DNA of 64,000 bases from Axinella damicornis (Eukaryota; Porifera; Demospongiae; Axinellida; Axinellidae), in assembly GCA_963931865.1 (NCBI GenBank), contig OZ007516.1, positions 1,413,883 through 1,477,882 on the forward strand, read 5' to 3'. Within the stretch, counting starts at the first letter, position 1. Every line of letters starts with the position of its first letter. The position numbers and the translations under genes are program-made. Under the pieces are notes generated by a model, which made no database searches, was not told where the DNA came from, and worked only from the letters and a program-made list of their open reading frames with translations. This document shows positions 27,901 to 38,763 of this stretch, one piece after another.

Positions 27901-30900
27901 TGGGGAAGTGTTGGTGAGGGTGTGTGGGGAAGTGTTGATGTGGGTGTGTGGGGAAGTGTTGGTGAGGGTGTGTGGGGAAGTGTTGGTGAGGGTGTGTGGG
28001 GAAGTGTTGGTGAGGGTGTGTGGGGTGAGGGTGTGTGGGGTGAGGGTGTGTGGGGAAGTGTTGGTGTGGGTGTGGGGAAGTGTTGGTGTGTGGGGTGAGG
28101 GTGCGTGGGGAAGTGTTGGTGTGGGTGTGTGGGGTGAGGGTGTGTGGGGAAGTGTTGATGTGGGTGTGTGGGGAAGTGTTGGTGAGGGTGTGTGGGGTGA
28201 GGGTGTGTGGGGAAGTGTTGGTGTGGGTGTGTGGGGAAGTGTTGGTGTGTGGGGTGAGGGTGCGTGGGGAAGTGTTGGTGTGGGTGTGTGGGGTGAGGGT
28301 GTGTGGGGAAGTGTTGGTGTGGGTGTGTGGGGAAGTGTTGGTGTGGGTGTGTGGGGAAGTGTTGGTGAGGGTGCGCGGGGAAGTGTTGGTGTGGGTGTGT
28401 TGGTGTGGGTGCGTGGGGAAGTGTTGGTGAGGGTGTGTGGGGAAGTGTTGGTGTGGGTGTGTGGGGAAGTGTTGGTGAGGGTGTGTGGGGAAGTGTTGAT
28501 GTGGGTGTGTGGGGAAGTGTTGGTGAGGGTGTGTGGGGAAGTGTTGATGTGGGTGTGTGGGGAAGTGTTGGTGTGGGTGTGTGGGGAAGTGTTGGTGAGG
28601 GTGTGTGGGGAAGTGTTGATGTGGGTGTGTGGGGAAGTGTTGGTGAGGGTGTGTGGGGAAGTGTTGATGTGGGTGTGTGGGGAAGTGTTGGTGAGGGTGT
28701 GTGGGGAAGTGTCGGTGTGGGTGTGTGGGGAAGTGTTGGTGTGGGTGTGTGGGGAAGTGTTGGTGAGGGTGCGTGGGGAAGTGTTGGTGTGGGTGTGTTG
28801 GTGTGGGTGTGTGGGGAAGTGTTGGTGAGGGTGCGTGGGGAAGTGTTGGTGTGGGTGTGTTGGTGTGGGTGCGTGGGGAAGTGTTGGTGAGGGTGTGTGG
28901 GGAAGTGTTGGTGAGGGTGTGTGGGGAAGTGTTGATGTGGGTGTGTGGGGAAGTGTTGGTGAGGGTGTGTGGGGAAGTGTTGATGTGGGTGTGTGGGGAA
29001 GTGTTGGTGTGGGTGTGTGGGGAAGTGTTGGTGAGGGTGTGTGGGGAAGTGTCGGTGAGTGTGTGTGGGGAAGTGTTGGTGAGGGTGTGTGGGGAAGTGT
29101 TGGTGAGGGTGTGTGGGGAAGTGTTGATGTGGGTGTGTGGGGAAGTGTTGGTGAGGGTGTGTGGGGAAGTGTTGATGTGGGTGTGTGGGGAAGTGTTGGT
29201 GTGGGTGTGTGGGGAAGTGTTGGTGAGGGTGTGTGGGGAAGTGTCGGTGAGGGTGTGTGGGGAAGTGTTGGTGAGGGTGTGTGGGTGTGGGTGTGTGGGT
29301 GTGTGGGTATATGTGAATGAGTGTGTGTGTGCATGTGAATGAGTGTGTGTGTTTGTGTGTGTGGTGTGTGTTTGTGTGTGGTGTGTGTGTGTGTGTGCAA
29401 ATGAGTGAGAGTGAGTGTGTATGTGTGATCAATAGCTACAGTTGTATATGAACAGGCTCTGCAGGTCATGTCCTGTTCCAGTCCTGATTGGAGCTGGAAT
29501 CAGGACTGACCAGAGAGTGGAGCACTTCCTGGATCCCTACACACGCACTTGAGACCAAGTTGTACAGGTGCATTCCGGCCGGCAGCTTCCTGGCGGTGTG
29601 GATGGCCATAGCCCCACCATACCGGTCAAACACATCCGGGATGACCTACACACACACAAACAGAGTAAACACAGTCTAAGATGACGTTAATCTCATCCCC
29701 AGGCCCACACCCTCCTTCAGAGTCGGTGCGTGGGAATGAGACTTGGTGCAAACATGTAGTGAGGATGCTTTATGTGTAGTCTCATTCCCAGATCCTGATC
29801 CAGATCCTGATTGCACATTTGCGGGGAGCTGAGAATGCAGGTAGCAAGTAGCCTGAAATTTGTAGGACATTTTTGCCCTTCTGGTATCATAGGATTCGCT
29901 TAATTAACCCTCTAACATATGTAGCAGCTGTCAGACACATGACTACTCCACCAATCGAATTGACCTCTGACCTCTGACATGGCTGCAATCAGCTCAGAAA
30001 CGCTCTTCCTCCGGTCGATACTGACAGTGTGGGGCTCAGTATCCTGGGGAAAGAAGAGGCAGAAACACAGTGTTATTGGTCCGTGTGATACCCGTTATGC
30101 AGTGGCTGAATCTTGCCTCACTCAGCTGAGGACTAGCCTCAGTGCCGGGCTCTCTCCTCCTCCTGTTTTTGAGGAGAGAGCCTGGGACCAAGGCCAGTAA
30201 AAGACCAGAAATAGACACGAGCATAGCGTGCAGTCTCTCTTCCATGAAATTAAACCTGCATGCAAGCATACATGTGTTCCAGACTAGCTAAAACCCACCC
30301 TAGAATGCAGCTACAGCAAGTGCTCTCACAGCAATGACTCACAGTCAGTCTCTGAAGGGCGCCATTAGCAAAGGCGTAGTCGCCAGCAAGATGGATGTTC
30401 ACTTTCACTGTGTTCACAGCGACATCATACTCCATTCTGAGGATGAGAGGGTGGCACTAGGGATTGCTAGAGAGTTTACCTGAAATTACTAGAAATTATG
30501 TCCGCTGGTGTTCTTGCTCCCACAATAAACTACACATACCTAGTGACTTTCTGGGTACAGAATCAATGTTTGAGCTATGTACTATGCTAGGTATCTTGGG
30601 CTAGGAAGGAGATATGAGGCTGGGAGTCGGACCATTGTGATCAGCACGACTGGAGCATTCCAATGATGTCCATTTTGCTGGAGGTTGAATTTTGACACAA
30701 AATCATGAAAAACCATGGATTATAGCGTTTGGTCGAGTGCGATTTTTGGCAAAAATGTGACCGACAGTAAAAAACATTTTTAGGACATCATTTGAAAGCT
30801 CTCTGCATGCTGATCACAATGGTACAATCCCCAGCTTCATATCTCATTCACATAGCTAGATACAATGTGACTTTCTGGATACACAGTGTAGAAGTTAGGC

Positions 30901-33900
30901 CGAATACTGAGCTATGTACTATGCTAGGTATCTTGGGATAGGAAGGAGATATGAGGCTGGGAGTCGGATCATTGTGATCAGCATGAATGGAGCATTCCAA
31001 TGATGTCTGTTTTGCTGGAGGTTGAATTCTGACCCAAAATCATGAAAAACCATGGATTATATATAGCCTTTGGTCGAGTGCGATTTTTGGCAAAAATGTG
31101 AACGACAGCAAAAAACAATTTGAGGACATCATTTGAAAGCTCTCTGCATGCTGATCACAATGGTACAATCCCCACCTTCATATCTCATTCACATACAATG
31201 CGACTTTCTGGATACACAGAGTAGAAATTAGGCCGAATACTGAGCTAAGTACATGTACTATGCTAGGTATCTTGGGCTAGGAAGGAGCTACGAGGCTGGG
31301 AGTACAATGCTAGATATCTTGGGCGAGGAATGAGATCTGAGGCTAAGATTTGTACAATTGTGATATAGCAATTCAGACTATGCATTCACAGTCTGGCAAG
31401 TAGAACCTTTCTTCATCCAGTTTTGCATTGGCAGCTGCAACCTCCATTTGGAACCTCTCGGGCACTCCAAACACGAGGTTCCCATGGGCTGGGAGGAAGA
31501 AGGCAGAGTCGCATAGTTACGGGACACTGCTCAGAAGATCACTGCAGCTGCAGCAATCTCGGTCTCAGACCCAAACCAACCCCGGTGCGGATCGCTTCCA
31601 GTATCACGCGCGTGATACTGGAAGCGATCCACGCTGGGGTTGGTTTGGGTCTCGGGCCGAGACTATGCAGTAAGCTGCTGGGAACGAGGCTAGTATGAAC
31701 AAGATCCTGGCCATACGCAGGACAAGTGAACCCGCCATTAAATTTCCACCAGAACCTTGGTTACCTTCCAGCGGTCTCTGGAGTGTTTTTCTACGGTAGA
31801 AGAGCATGTACGCACTCTGCTTCCCCTGGTACATCTTCTCTAGGCTCTTGGCTAGGATGGGACTGACATGGGTGTCGTTAAATTCAAACCAGCGGTGACC
31901 AGGGGGAGGCAGGGACTTTGGGCTGGTGAGGAAGGAGGGGGGGAAGAGAGACGAGGGTGAGAGAGGGAGGAGAGGGGAGCAAAGAGAGAGAGAGGAGGGG
32001 GAGGATGAAACAGACAGGGAAACAATTAGACAGCTGGTAGATACATAGACACATGGACTAGTAGTAGGTCATAGAAATAGCATACACCAATATCAAACCG
32101 ACCATTGCCCTCTGAACTCACTCCTTGGTTTTCCGTCCGGAGCCCATCCTCCTGGTTCCTCCAACGACAGTCTCTTCCATTGCAACATCGTGACTGCCTG
32201 GATCCGACCCCTCCATTCTCGCAGTCGAGCCGTCTGCTTTATCAACAGAGTCTCCTCCCACCTTTGCACCATCACCATCAGCTACCACATCCATCGGGAG
32301 TTCCAGCAACCCGGAAACAGCACCCCCCACGTCCAGGGGGCCCACTTCACAAGATATTGCTTCAGACCCCGGATCACATACAGTGGTAACAGTACTAGCA
32401 CAAGTAGCTGTGGTTTCACATTCTGTTTCCCTTTCTTGGTATTGCGAGTCAGCTGCCTCAACTGTCATCTCTTGCGTGGACTTTGCACTTTCAAAGTCTT
32501 TATCTTGGTTCTGGGAGGTTAGGAGTGGTGAGGGCTTCCTGGGTTCTTCACTGTCGCTGCCTTCTCTTAGGAAGACCTGCTTCATGTCATTCACCACAAA
32601 ATATTCATCACAAGATTTCAGAAACTGAAGGAAAGGTACATATGTGAGAAATATGTAAGCAGTGGGTGAGGAGGGGGAGGAGGGTGGGGAGGGGGGAGGG
32701 GGAGGAGGGAGAGAGGAATGAACTGACCTTATTGATGGCTCCAAACTGTTTCTTGAATCTCTTATTCCACGACACTCCCGTCTGCTCCTGCATGGTCTGA
32801 GAACAAGCAACACATCATCCACTGTTGAACCCTCCCTCCCTCCCTCCCTCCTTCACTCACTCACTCACTCACTCCCCCTCCCTCCCTCCCTCCCTCCCTC
32901 CCTCCCTCGCAACCTCCCTCCCTCCCTCCCTCCCTCCCTCCCCCACCTCCCTCCTTCCCTCCCTCCCTCCCTCCCTCATTTCCCTCCATGCTCCCTGCTC
33001 CCTCCCTCCCTCTCTCCTTGCTCCCTCCCTCTCTCCCTCCCCCCTCCTTCGTTTCCCTCCATGCTCCCTCCCTCGGTCCCTCATTTCCCTCCATGCTCCC
33101 TGCTCGCTTGCTCCCTCCCTCCCTCCCTCCCTCCCTGCTCCCTCCCTCCCTCCCTGCTCCCTCCCTCCCTCCCTCCCTCCCTCCCTCCCTCCCTCCCTCC
33201 CTCCCTCGTTTCCCTCCATGCTCCCTGCTTGCTCCCTCCCTCCCTCCCTCCCTCCCTCCCTCCCTCCCTCCCTCATTTCCCTCCATGCTCCCTGCTCCCT
33301 CCCTCCCTCCCTCCCTCACTGGTACAGCACAGATTGCTGAGACTGCTGAACTGACTTTGCAGAGCTTGTCAATCTGAGCAGACCCTCCCAGTTGCCGTAG
33401 CAACGCCTGCAGTAACTCTGTTGGGGAATCAAAGTCGATGTAGTCCACCTTGCCAGAACCAGGACTTGGCTGCAACTGCACGGGGTCATCATCCTTCAAT
33501 ATAACAGAGTTCAAAGTAACAGCAGGCCGCTACGTACGTATGATGGCCAACCTAAAGTTAATCTATGACCGCATCAAATTCATATATAAGGCCAATCGAA
33601 TTTTCTTTGCAAGACAACAACAGGCCTGCTAAATGTGAATTCTTACTGAGCACTGTATGCATTGTAACAGTTAGTGTCCATGCAGGTGTGTGCATTGTGA
33701 GTGTGTGTGTGTGTGCAGAGAGGGGAGGAGGTGGGCGGGAGGGTGGGGGGCTGCACTATCTGTGCCGAGCACCTCCAGTAAGGGTGTTACTACTTCTTAT
33801 TGCAGTCGTCACGTGATTACAATTGAGAAATATATTGACTGGTGGAAGAATCACACGACCACACAGTCCATGAATTGCCATGGCAACTGCATTGCGTAAG

Positions 33901-36900
33901 CTCCAACCAAAGGTCACAAGTGGGACTGAAACTTATCAGCCTATCAGTCCAGAGGCTCACCGGATGGATCCAGGTTCCAACGTCATCGATGTCACGGATG
34001 TAGGCAGTGTAGTGCCCAGAGTGGGTGCTGCCACTGTGGATCACCACGGAGAACAGCTCGTAGCTTGCGTCAGTGCTTGAGAGGCCCTCACAGTACGGGG
34101 ACATGTCCAGCTCCAGAGGAAACTTGAACTTGCTTATATCCTGGATAGACAAATATTGGACTGACTGTACGATATGAAAAAAGTCATAGCTCCTATTGAA
34201 GTGAGTGTACGATGAAAGAATTATAGCTAGTGTGTTTTTAGAAAGGGGGGGGGGAGAGAGAGAGAGAAGCTACATGTAGTTGCAAAATTCAGGACAGGCT
34301 TTTTTCAGGGGGAGACAACAAATTTCCAAAGGGGAAATGTTGCTTCGTTCTCAAGACTCAGCCTCCGTCCATTGCCTCTCCCAGTTGGTACCAACCAACA
34401 ACTAGTCGTCGCACAGTCCAGACAGGGTTTCACCCCCAGCTCCACAGACTCGGGATTGGAGCACTCACTCCGGGAGTTCCACTTCCAGTATCTCAAGTAC
34501 ACAAGTATAGCTACATACATGCATCAGTTTAGGGTGCTACAAGAAGAGCTCGATACCTTATATCGCTCTCCCTTCTGGAAGTCATAGAGAAACCTCAGGA
34601 GTGCAAAGGTCAAAATAGGCGGCAACTTGCGCAAGTGGCATCCCTGTGTAAAATGGCCAAAAACATAGGGCGTATAGTGCACCACATTACTCTCTTCTGA
34701 ACACAGCTGGCTGTATACTCTTTACAAATGGCTCCCTCTGGTGTAAAGACAGTACGTACCTCTCTCCACCCTGAGTGTATAATAGTAGTCTTGGTCTCAG
34801 ACCCAAACTAACCCCAGCGCGGATTGCTTCCAGTATCACGGTATATTGGAAGCAATCTGCGCTGGGGTTGGTTTGGGTCTGGTTTGGGTCTGGTTTGGGT
34901 CTGGTTTGGGTCTGGGGCTGAGACTAATAAGAAAATTCTGCCAAAAATGATTAGGGATGGCCTGTCATAGCCTGGGAACAAGGCTAGGTGCAGGATGTGA
35001 CTAGTGCTAAGTACTGACAGCTGTTGTCTTCTCTGCTACGTATACCTAGTTACTGCACACTCAGCTGTGCAATACCTTTGGTGCTGGATTGTCATGTGAC
35101 TTAACTGAGATATCTGAGTGGCTGATGGTGAAAACAATGACACTCACTCTCTTAGCATCGACCAGCTTCCGGCAGTTCTCACAGCTATACTGATTGGGCC
35201 CCTCCAGTAGTTCCGTGTTGATGTACATGCCATTCAATGCCGTTTCTAAGCTAGCACAACCAGAGAGAGCAACTTGTATGTCGAGAAACTCTTCCTCCCT
35301 CTCACTGACCCGGCTGCATTGCTGGCATGTGATCTAGAATGGAAGGGGGTGTGTATGAAGGGGGGAGGAGGGTAGGGTTGATTCCTAGCTAGGAAACCAT
35401 GCAACTAGTGTCATAATTATGTCACCTATTACTCCCAGAGTTTAATCCTACCGTGTCAGAGATTACTTGACTACAGCCATGGAGTTCTAGTTCATATGTA
35501 TCTGGGTTGCTGTATATGCTAGTAACGTGCGCGGTCACTTCCACATTATATTGCTAACCCCCCTCATGATATCACAATTTACTTATCAATGACTTTTGAA
35601 CTCCCCTCTGTTAGAAATGTCATCAATGACCTTTGACCCCTAACTGTCAATGACCCCCCCCATGCCGAAGGCAGTGTCAACAATGACCTTGTCCCTTGCA
35701 ATGTCCTTTGCCCCCTGCAATGTCAACAATGACCTTTGTCCCCTTGCAATGTAATCAGTGGCCTTTGACCCCCTCACCTGCTGCACAGAAGTGCCATGGT
35801 AGAGTGTCGCAATGAGACGCTCTCCGGACGTTCCCAAAAGGGAGGACTCAATCGCACAGAACAAAATGCGGTTCAGCTCCTGGACATCATGCTGTTGGAG
35901 TTCCTGAATCAATTCAAATTCAAACCTAGTCACCTGCTATTTATAAACTAAAGTGCTCTCGTACAAGTACTTCAGATATTCTTTAATGTTTCCTTGCTCT
36001 AGCAACATCACTTATGTGTGGGGATTCTGCCCGTGTTAATGCTTCCCATAGTTGCCATAACTATATCCAAGACAATTCCCCTTTTAGTAAGTACAGTGCT
36101 TAGAAATTTAGTTAACAAAAAAATTGATAGCCATACGAAACTAAACGGGACACACTTCGTTGTTTCTCCACCCAAAACTGGTAGTGAGGGCGTCCACAGC
36201 TGCACTCTGCTGGTTCAACAGCAACAGACGTGCGAAGAGCTTCTGCAGCTGGATGGGGATCAGCCGTACCTGCAGACGGAACACAAACTGTATTCCCACA
36301 CTGTCCACCAGCAATTAATTCATGTAGGACAATAGTCACAATACAACACTTATAATTATGTTGAAACATGCGTTGACCCTGCGCAGTTGGTGACTCCAAA
36401 GTAACACCTAGCTAGCCTAGTGAACTAAGAGAGATGTGGTTCAATGACTTTTTCATGACTCCCACTGAATTGTGTATAGAGGTGTTGGCAACAAAATCAC
36501 TTTCACAGCTAAGGACTACGCAGTGGAACTCTCTAATATGAACACCATACGACATAAGAAAATTAAGTATCTCGAGACAATTAACAAGGGTCCTCGTTTT
36601 TGGGAAAATAAATAAGAAGCAGGGTTTTGATCAAATGTCCTGATTACCTAAAGTGTCCTTAATCCTTTACGAGAGGCTCCAGTGTACTTGAGCGACATAC
36701 ATCCTAGACTAGACTCACCAAGGAGTTGTCCTTTCCCTCTTCCTCAGAGCAGACCCCCAGTTCCTCCTCCCCCAGACAGAAGAGTGCTTCTGTGAATACC
36801 AACCGAGGGACAAGAATGAAACATTGAGCAGGCAGAGCATTGATATCAGAGCACCTGTACAGCTGCCGCAGATAACCTCAGTCTAGGCGTACCCCTTGAG

Positions 36901-37545
36901 CTTAATACCAACCACAGATGTGGTCTTCTGATTGCATGCCAGACATTACTGACTCCTGATACCCTCCTCATGAACGTTTTTTCACCCCGTCCTGCTTGCA
37001 GCTGTCCCATGCCGCAGTATTTTACTGTTGTTTTTTTTTTTTCATAGTCGCTTGTTACTAGGCACATGCACCTGTATCTCCACAGGAAGTGCCTAAAAGT
37101 GATTCTGAATGACATTCCTCGAATAGAAAGTGCGCTTCATTTCGAATTATAGGGTTTTCCACTCCGTAGTTAGAATATGGTAAGCCACACCCATGCCACA
37201 GCTACGTCCACTGCATACAGGGTCACAATCCCGGGCCGCAGCTCTAAGTACTACCCCTTGTTCTATTAGCTATGCAGCTACATGTTGCAATTATTCATGC
37301 TTGCAACGTTAACAAGTAGCATCCAAACATCCCCCCACCCCCAACAATTTACCCCTAAACTCTGGAGTAAAATGGAGAGTTTGTAGTAGGGAGTTCAGGT
37401 AACAGGTAGCTCCAAGGTTGCTCAGTCCACACAAACATGTGCTGGACCTAGGCGCTGCAGGCCTGTGTCCACCAAAACTTCTTCCTTCTGAGGAGTGTTT
37501 GGCATCGTATCGCGCAGCATCCTCGTCAAAAAGTCCTGCAAACAT
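17882..37545 (-). CDS. USP40: ubiquitin carboxyl-terminal hydrolase 40, one exon lost in assembly gap
   Basis: Exons on the minus strand: 37545-37353, 36789-36719, 36269-36156, 35903-35778, 35333-35148, 34643-34557, 34140-33961, 33493-33356, 32796-32728, 32624-32122, 31922-31765, 31488-31407, 30436-30343, 30043-29972, 29645-29549, 27883-27657, 27254-27135, 26810-26737, 26481-26406, 26166-26049, 25669-25530, 25146-25029, 24819-24755, [gap], 24162-24059, 23752-23652, 23579-23514, 23103-23034, 22903-22757, 22525-22430, 17986-17882. Phases join throughout except at the gap, giving about 1,265 residues; human USP40 is about 1,235. The start MFAGLFDE mirrors the human start. Catalytic Cys48 lies in GATCYLNS; the QQHDVQEL box, two CxxC pairs of the finger and the His box HSGHYTAY are present. 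Tail matches include DQWHLRKTNWC, RVPGEKRYGP and LKDGETIGVK. USPs remove ubiquitin from substrates. The exon 15 donor (29549) is the least certain boundary. Confidence 0.9.
18000..18066. repeat. (GT)n microsatellite next to USP40 last exon
   Basis: GT repeat on the + strand, therefore (CA)n on the coding strand, just upstream of the acceptor at 17987-17988. Confidence 0.9.
19985..20335. repeat. 58-bp tandem repeat
   Basis: About six copies of a unit containing GCCTGCTATAGGAAGCAGG (itself a short inverted repeat) and GTGGGCCCTCGGCTACAATG. The first and last copies carry a variant with GAGACCTCCATACAATG. Confidence 0.9.
21711..21764. mobile_element. hairpin MITE, imperfect direct repeats
   Basis: AGCCTCATTCCCAGGC pairs with GTCTGGGAACGAGGC. 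AATACACTT lies to the left and AATGCACTT to the right, an 8-of-9 match. Confidence 0.55.
22000..22375. repeat. 46-bp tandem array derived from the hairpin MITE
   Basis: About eight copies of a unit containing AACCTCACTCCCGAGCCATG and a GAGTGAGGCTAGATATGG-type end. Each unit can fold on itself (CCTCACTCCC with GGGAGTGAGG), so it looks like an amplified MITE core. Confidence 0.85.
23193..23335. repeat. poly-C run followed by (CCCT)n
   Basis: C homopolymer at 23193-23227, then CCCT units to 23335, in a USP40 intron. On the coding strand this is G-rich. Confidence 0.9.
23815..24028. repeat. (GGGA)n microsatellite
   Basis: GGGA units on the + strand give CCCT on the USP40 coding strand, about 60 bases upstream of the acceptor of the exon at 23752-23652. 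Confidence 0.9.
24187..24386. other. assembly gap (200 N)
   Basis: Exactly 200 N bases, a conventional gap length. One USP40 exon must lie in or beside it. The exon before ends in phase 0 and the one after needs one carried base, so the missing coding length is 3n+1. Confidence 0.95.
24530..24700. repeat. tandem repeat of about 45-57 bp
   Basis: Four diverged copies of TACTGCAAGCGACAAACGCT followed by GGGGTGAGAAGGTCTG, in a USP40 intron next to the gap. Confidence 0.75.
24911..24980. repeat. 42-base poly-C plus (CA)n
   Basis: C homopolymer at 24911-24952 followed by a CA repeat, in a USP40 intron. Confidence 0.9.
25225..25465. repeat. 20-27 bp tandem repeat with palindromic core GTATAC
   Basis: Repeated AGCATATGCAGAGTATACTG units, six in perfect succession near 25365-25465, and longer variants containing GAGAGCTAGTATATGCAGAG before that. 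Confidence 0.85.
25750..25800. repeat. exact 25-bp tandem duplication
   Basis: CAGTAATATGATTGGTGGAA plus TCATA occurs twice in succession in a USP40 intron. Confidence 0.8.
26247..26312. mobile_element. half copy of inverted-repeat family B
   Basis: GTCTCCGTCCCAGACCCAAC and AACCCCAGCATGGATTGC match one arm of the hairpins at 31556 and 34787. The second arm is missing. Confidence 0.55.
26860..27122. repeat. CCCTCC/CTCT-rich low-complexity tract
   Basis: Pyrimidine-rich on the + strand, therefore purine-rich on the USP40 coding strand. It fills the intron between the exons at 27135 and 26810. Confidence 0.8.
27290..27455. mobile_element. three tandem MITE-like hairpins
   Basis: Three successive copies of CCTAGCCTCACTCCCAGGCC followed by a complement such as GGCCTGGAATGAGGCC, in a USP40 intron. 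Confidence 0.7.
27888..29300. repeat. 24-bp minisatellite directly upstream of a USP40 exon
   Basis: About 58 copies of GGTGTGTGGGGAAGTGTTGG plus TGAG, with variants having GATGTG or GTGTG. On the coding strand the unit is C-rich and runs into the acceptor of the exon 27883-27657. The unit is a multiple of three, so both strands show very long repeat reading frames. Confidence 0.95.
30118..30197. mobile_element. diverged hairpin element
   Basis: GCCTCAGTGCCGGGCTCTCTC pairs with GAGAGAGCCTGGGACCAAGGC around a short loop. The ends resemble the main MITE family. Confidence 0.5.
30560..31340. repeat. tandem copies of an approximately 340-bp block in a USP40 intron
   Basis: Two near-identical copies begin with ACTATGCTAGGTATCTTGGG (about 30585 and 30917). 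Both contain TGGTCGAGTGCGATTTTTGG and CATGCTGATCACAATGGTAC. A third copy starting near 31257 is cut short. Confidence 0.85.
31556..31664. mobile_element. inverted-repeat element, family B
   Basis: Arms of about 50 bases starting GGTCTCAGACCCAAACCAAC meet head-on at CACGCGCGTG, a near-perfect palindrome. The same arms occur at 34787-34925 and, as a half, at 26247. No clear flanking duplication. Confidence 0.75.
31920..32010. repeat. GGGA/GAGA-rich low-complexity tract
   Basis: Purine-rich on +, therefore pyrimidine-rich on the USP40 coding strand immediately upstream of the acceptor at 31923. Confidence 0.75.
32826..33318. repeat. long (CCCT)n tract with variant blocks
   Basis: About 490 bases of CCCT units interrupted by repeated phrases such as TTTCCCTCCATGCTCCCTGC. 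It fills the USP40 intron between exons 33356 and 32796. Confidence 0.9.
34787..34925. mobile_element. inverted-repeat element, family B, with expanded arm
   Basis: The left arm GGTCTCAGACCCAAACTAAC pairs with a right arm in which GGTTTGGGTCT is repeated four times in tandem. It lies in the USP40 intron 35147-34644. Confidence 0.75.
35985..36045. repeat. dispersed repeat, family D
   Basis: TCCTTGCTCTAGCAACATCA and GTGTGGGGATTCTGCCCGTG resemble 45040-45100 in the same order. Nature unknown. Confidence 0.6.
37100..37180. repeat. dispersed repeat, family C
   Basis: GACATTCCTCGAATAGAAAG, GCGCTTCATTTCGAATT and TTTTCCACTCCGTAG match 57215-57285 with small indels. It lies in the USP40 first intron. 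Confidence 0.65.
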
Positions 37546-37818
37546 ATCACTCACAGTGTCATGCTATAGCAGCGGTGTTAACATGTAAGCTCACGTGACT
37601 TCCTTACTAGTTAGTTATTATTCATCGTGCAGTTTCAGCCCTTCCCACTTTCTTTGCACGATCACTAGATGTATATTATATGATCTCTTGATCTTTTCAG
37701 TTGAAAAATGTCATTGAAATGATAAACAGACAATTTAATTCAATACAATTGAACAGAAACAAATTAGAAACACAAAACAATAAAATTTCAAGAATAAAAA
37801 CTACTAAAAATATAATAT

Positions 37819-38706
37819 TCAAATCTCCTTGGTCTGGTCATCTGCGCTCTTGGTCTTAGCCATCCAAGGGTGACTCTTGATCTCAGCCAGAGTTGCACGT
37901 TCCTTGGGGCTGAAAGTCAGCATCGATCGGATCAAATCCTGGCACTCTGCAGACACTCTGCTAGGGAAGTGGAGTCGAGTGCCGATTTCAGACAGCAGTG
38001 ATTTCAAATCAGTATCCTTGAAGGGTAGACGGCCGGCGACCATCGCATACAGGATCACACCCATGCTCCAGATGTCAGCTGCCTCGCCATGGTAGGGATC
38101 ACCCATGATCACTTCGGGAGCAGCGTAGGCGTATGAACCGCAATAGGTTTCCAGTTTCTTTCCCTCATGAGATCTGGCGAAACCAAAGTCCGTTATTTTC
38201 AGCCTGAGGCGAGAGTCCAGGAGAACGTTCTCGCATTTCAGGTCTCTGTGGACGACTTTCACGGAGTGACACTTGGAGATACCACTCACAAGATCGGTGA
38301 AGAGACTTTGGGCTGTTCTCTCGGAAAGGTATTTCCTTGAATTGATGAAATCAAGGAGATCGCCGCCTTCAGCAAGCTCCATCACCAGGTAGACATAGTC
38401 CTCTGTGTGGATCACCTCGTACAGTTTCACGGTATTCTCGTGATCGACCTTCCTCAAGGCTTCGATTTCCCGAGGGAGAAATTTTGTCAGCATGTCCTTC
38501 GGGGCGGTCTTCTTACTGATCATCTTGATGGCAACTTGCTTGTTCAGTTTCAGTGAATGAGCGGACTTCACTTTCCCGTAGGCACCACTTCCTAGGGTTC
38601 GTCCAAGGATGTAGCCGTATCGGTGGAGGCCATACTTGGCATTGTCAGAGGGTTTGGTGATTTTTCTCGCAGTGCGAGACTGGGAGTCTGCGTTTCCGGC
38701 AGGCAT
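37819..38706 (-). CDS. TSSK: testis-specific serine/threonine kinase-like protein, intronless
   Basis: Single-exon kinase of 295 residues. The Gly loop is GSGAYG (39-44), ATP lysine 61 in VAIK, catalytic loop HRDLKCEN (153-160), DFGFA (173-177), APE (196-198) and GVILYAMVAGRLPF (216-229). KFLPREIE in the N lobe and the small overall size match the TSSK branch of CAMK kinases, which act in sperm maturation in mammals. All catalytic residues are present, so it should be active. I chose the ATG giving MPAGNADS. The frame stays open 19 codons further upstream to a non-ATG codon. It is followed on the same strand by USP40 and faces a second TSSK head to head. AMPK-related kinases are a less likely alternative. 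Confidence 0.88.
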   Translation of the reverse strand: MPAGNADSQSRTARKITKPSDNAKYGLHRYGYILGRTLGSGAYGKVKSAHSLKLNKQVAIKMISKKTAPKDMLTKFLPREIEALRKVDHENTVKLYEVIHTEDYVYLVMELAEGGDLLDFINSRKYLSERTAQSLFTDLVSGISKCHSVKVVHRDLKCENVLLDSRLRLKITDFGFARSHEGKKLETYCGSYAYAAPEVIMGDPYHGEAADIWSMGVILYAMVAGRLPFKDTDLKSLLSEIGTRLHFPSRVSAECQDLIRSMLTFSPKERATLAEIKSHPWMAKTKSADDQTKEI

Positions 38707-38763
38707 TGCGTAAAGTTGAAGAAGATTGAGTAAAACTTGGTAAGTGAGGAGAGCTGGCGCCAA

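Noticed and set aside
27513..29469. Reading frames of up to 639 codons on both strands (Pro/Thr/His and Gly/Val repeats)
   Set aside because: They are translations of a 24-bp minisatellite whose unit is a multiple of three. Only the 27657-27883 end is a real exon (USP40).
32825..33377. Frames of 97-217 codons rich in LPPS or EGGR
   Set aside because: CCCT tract in a USP40 intron. Only the DDDPVQLQPS to DKLCK part (33356-33493) is coding.
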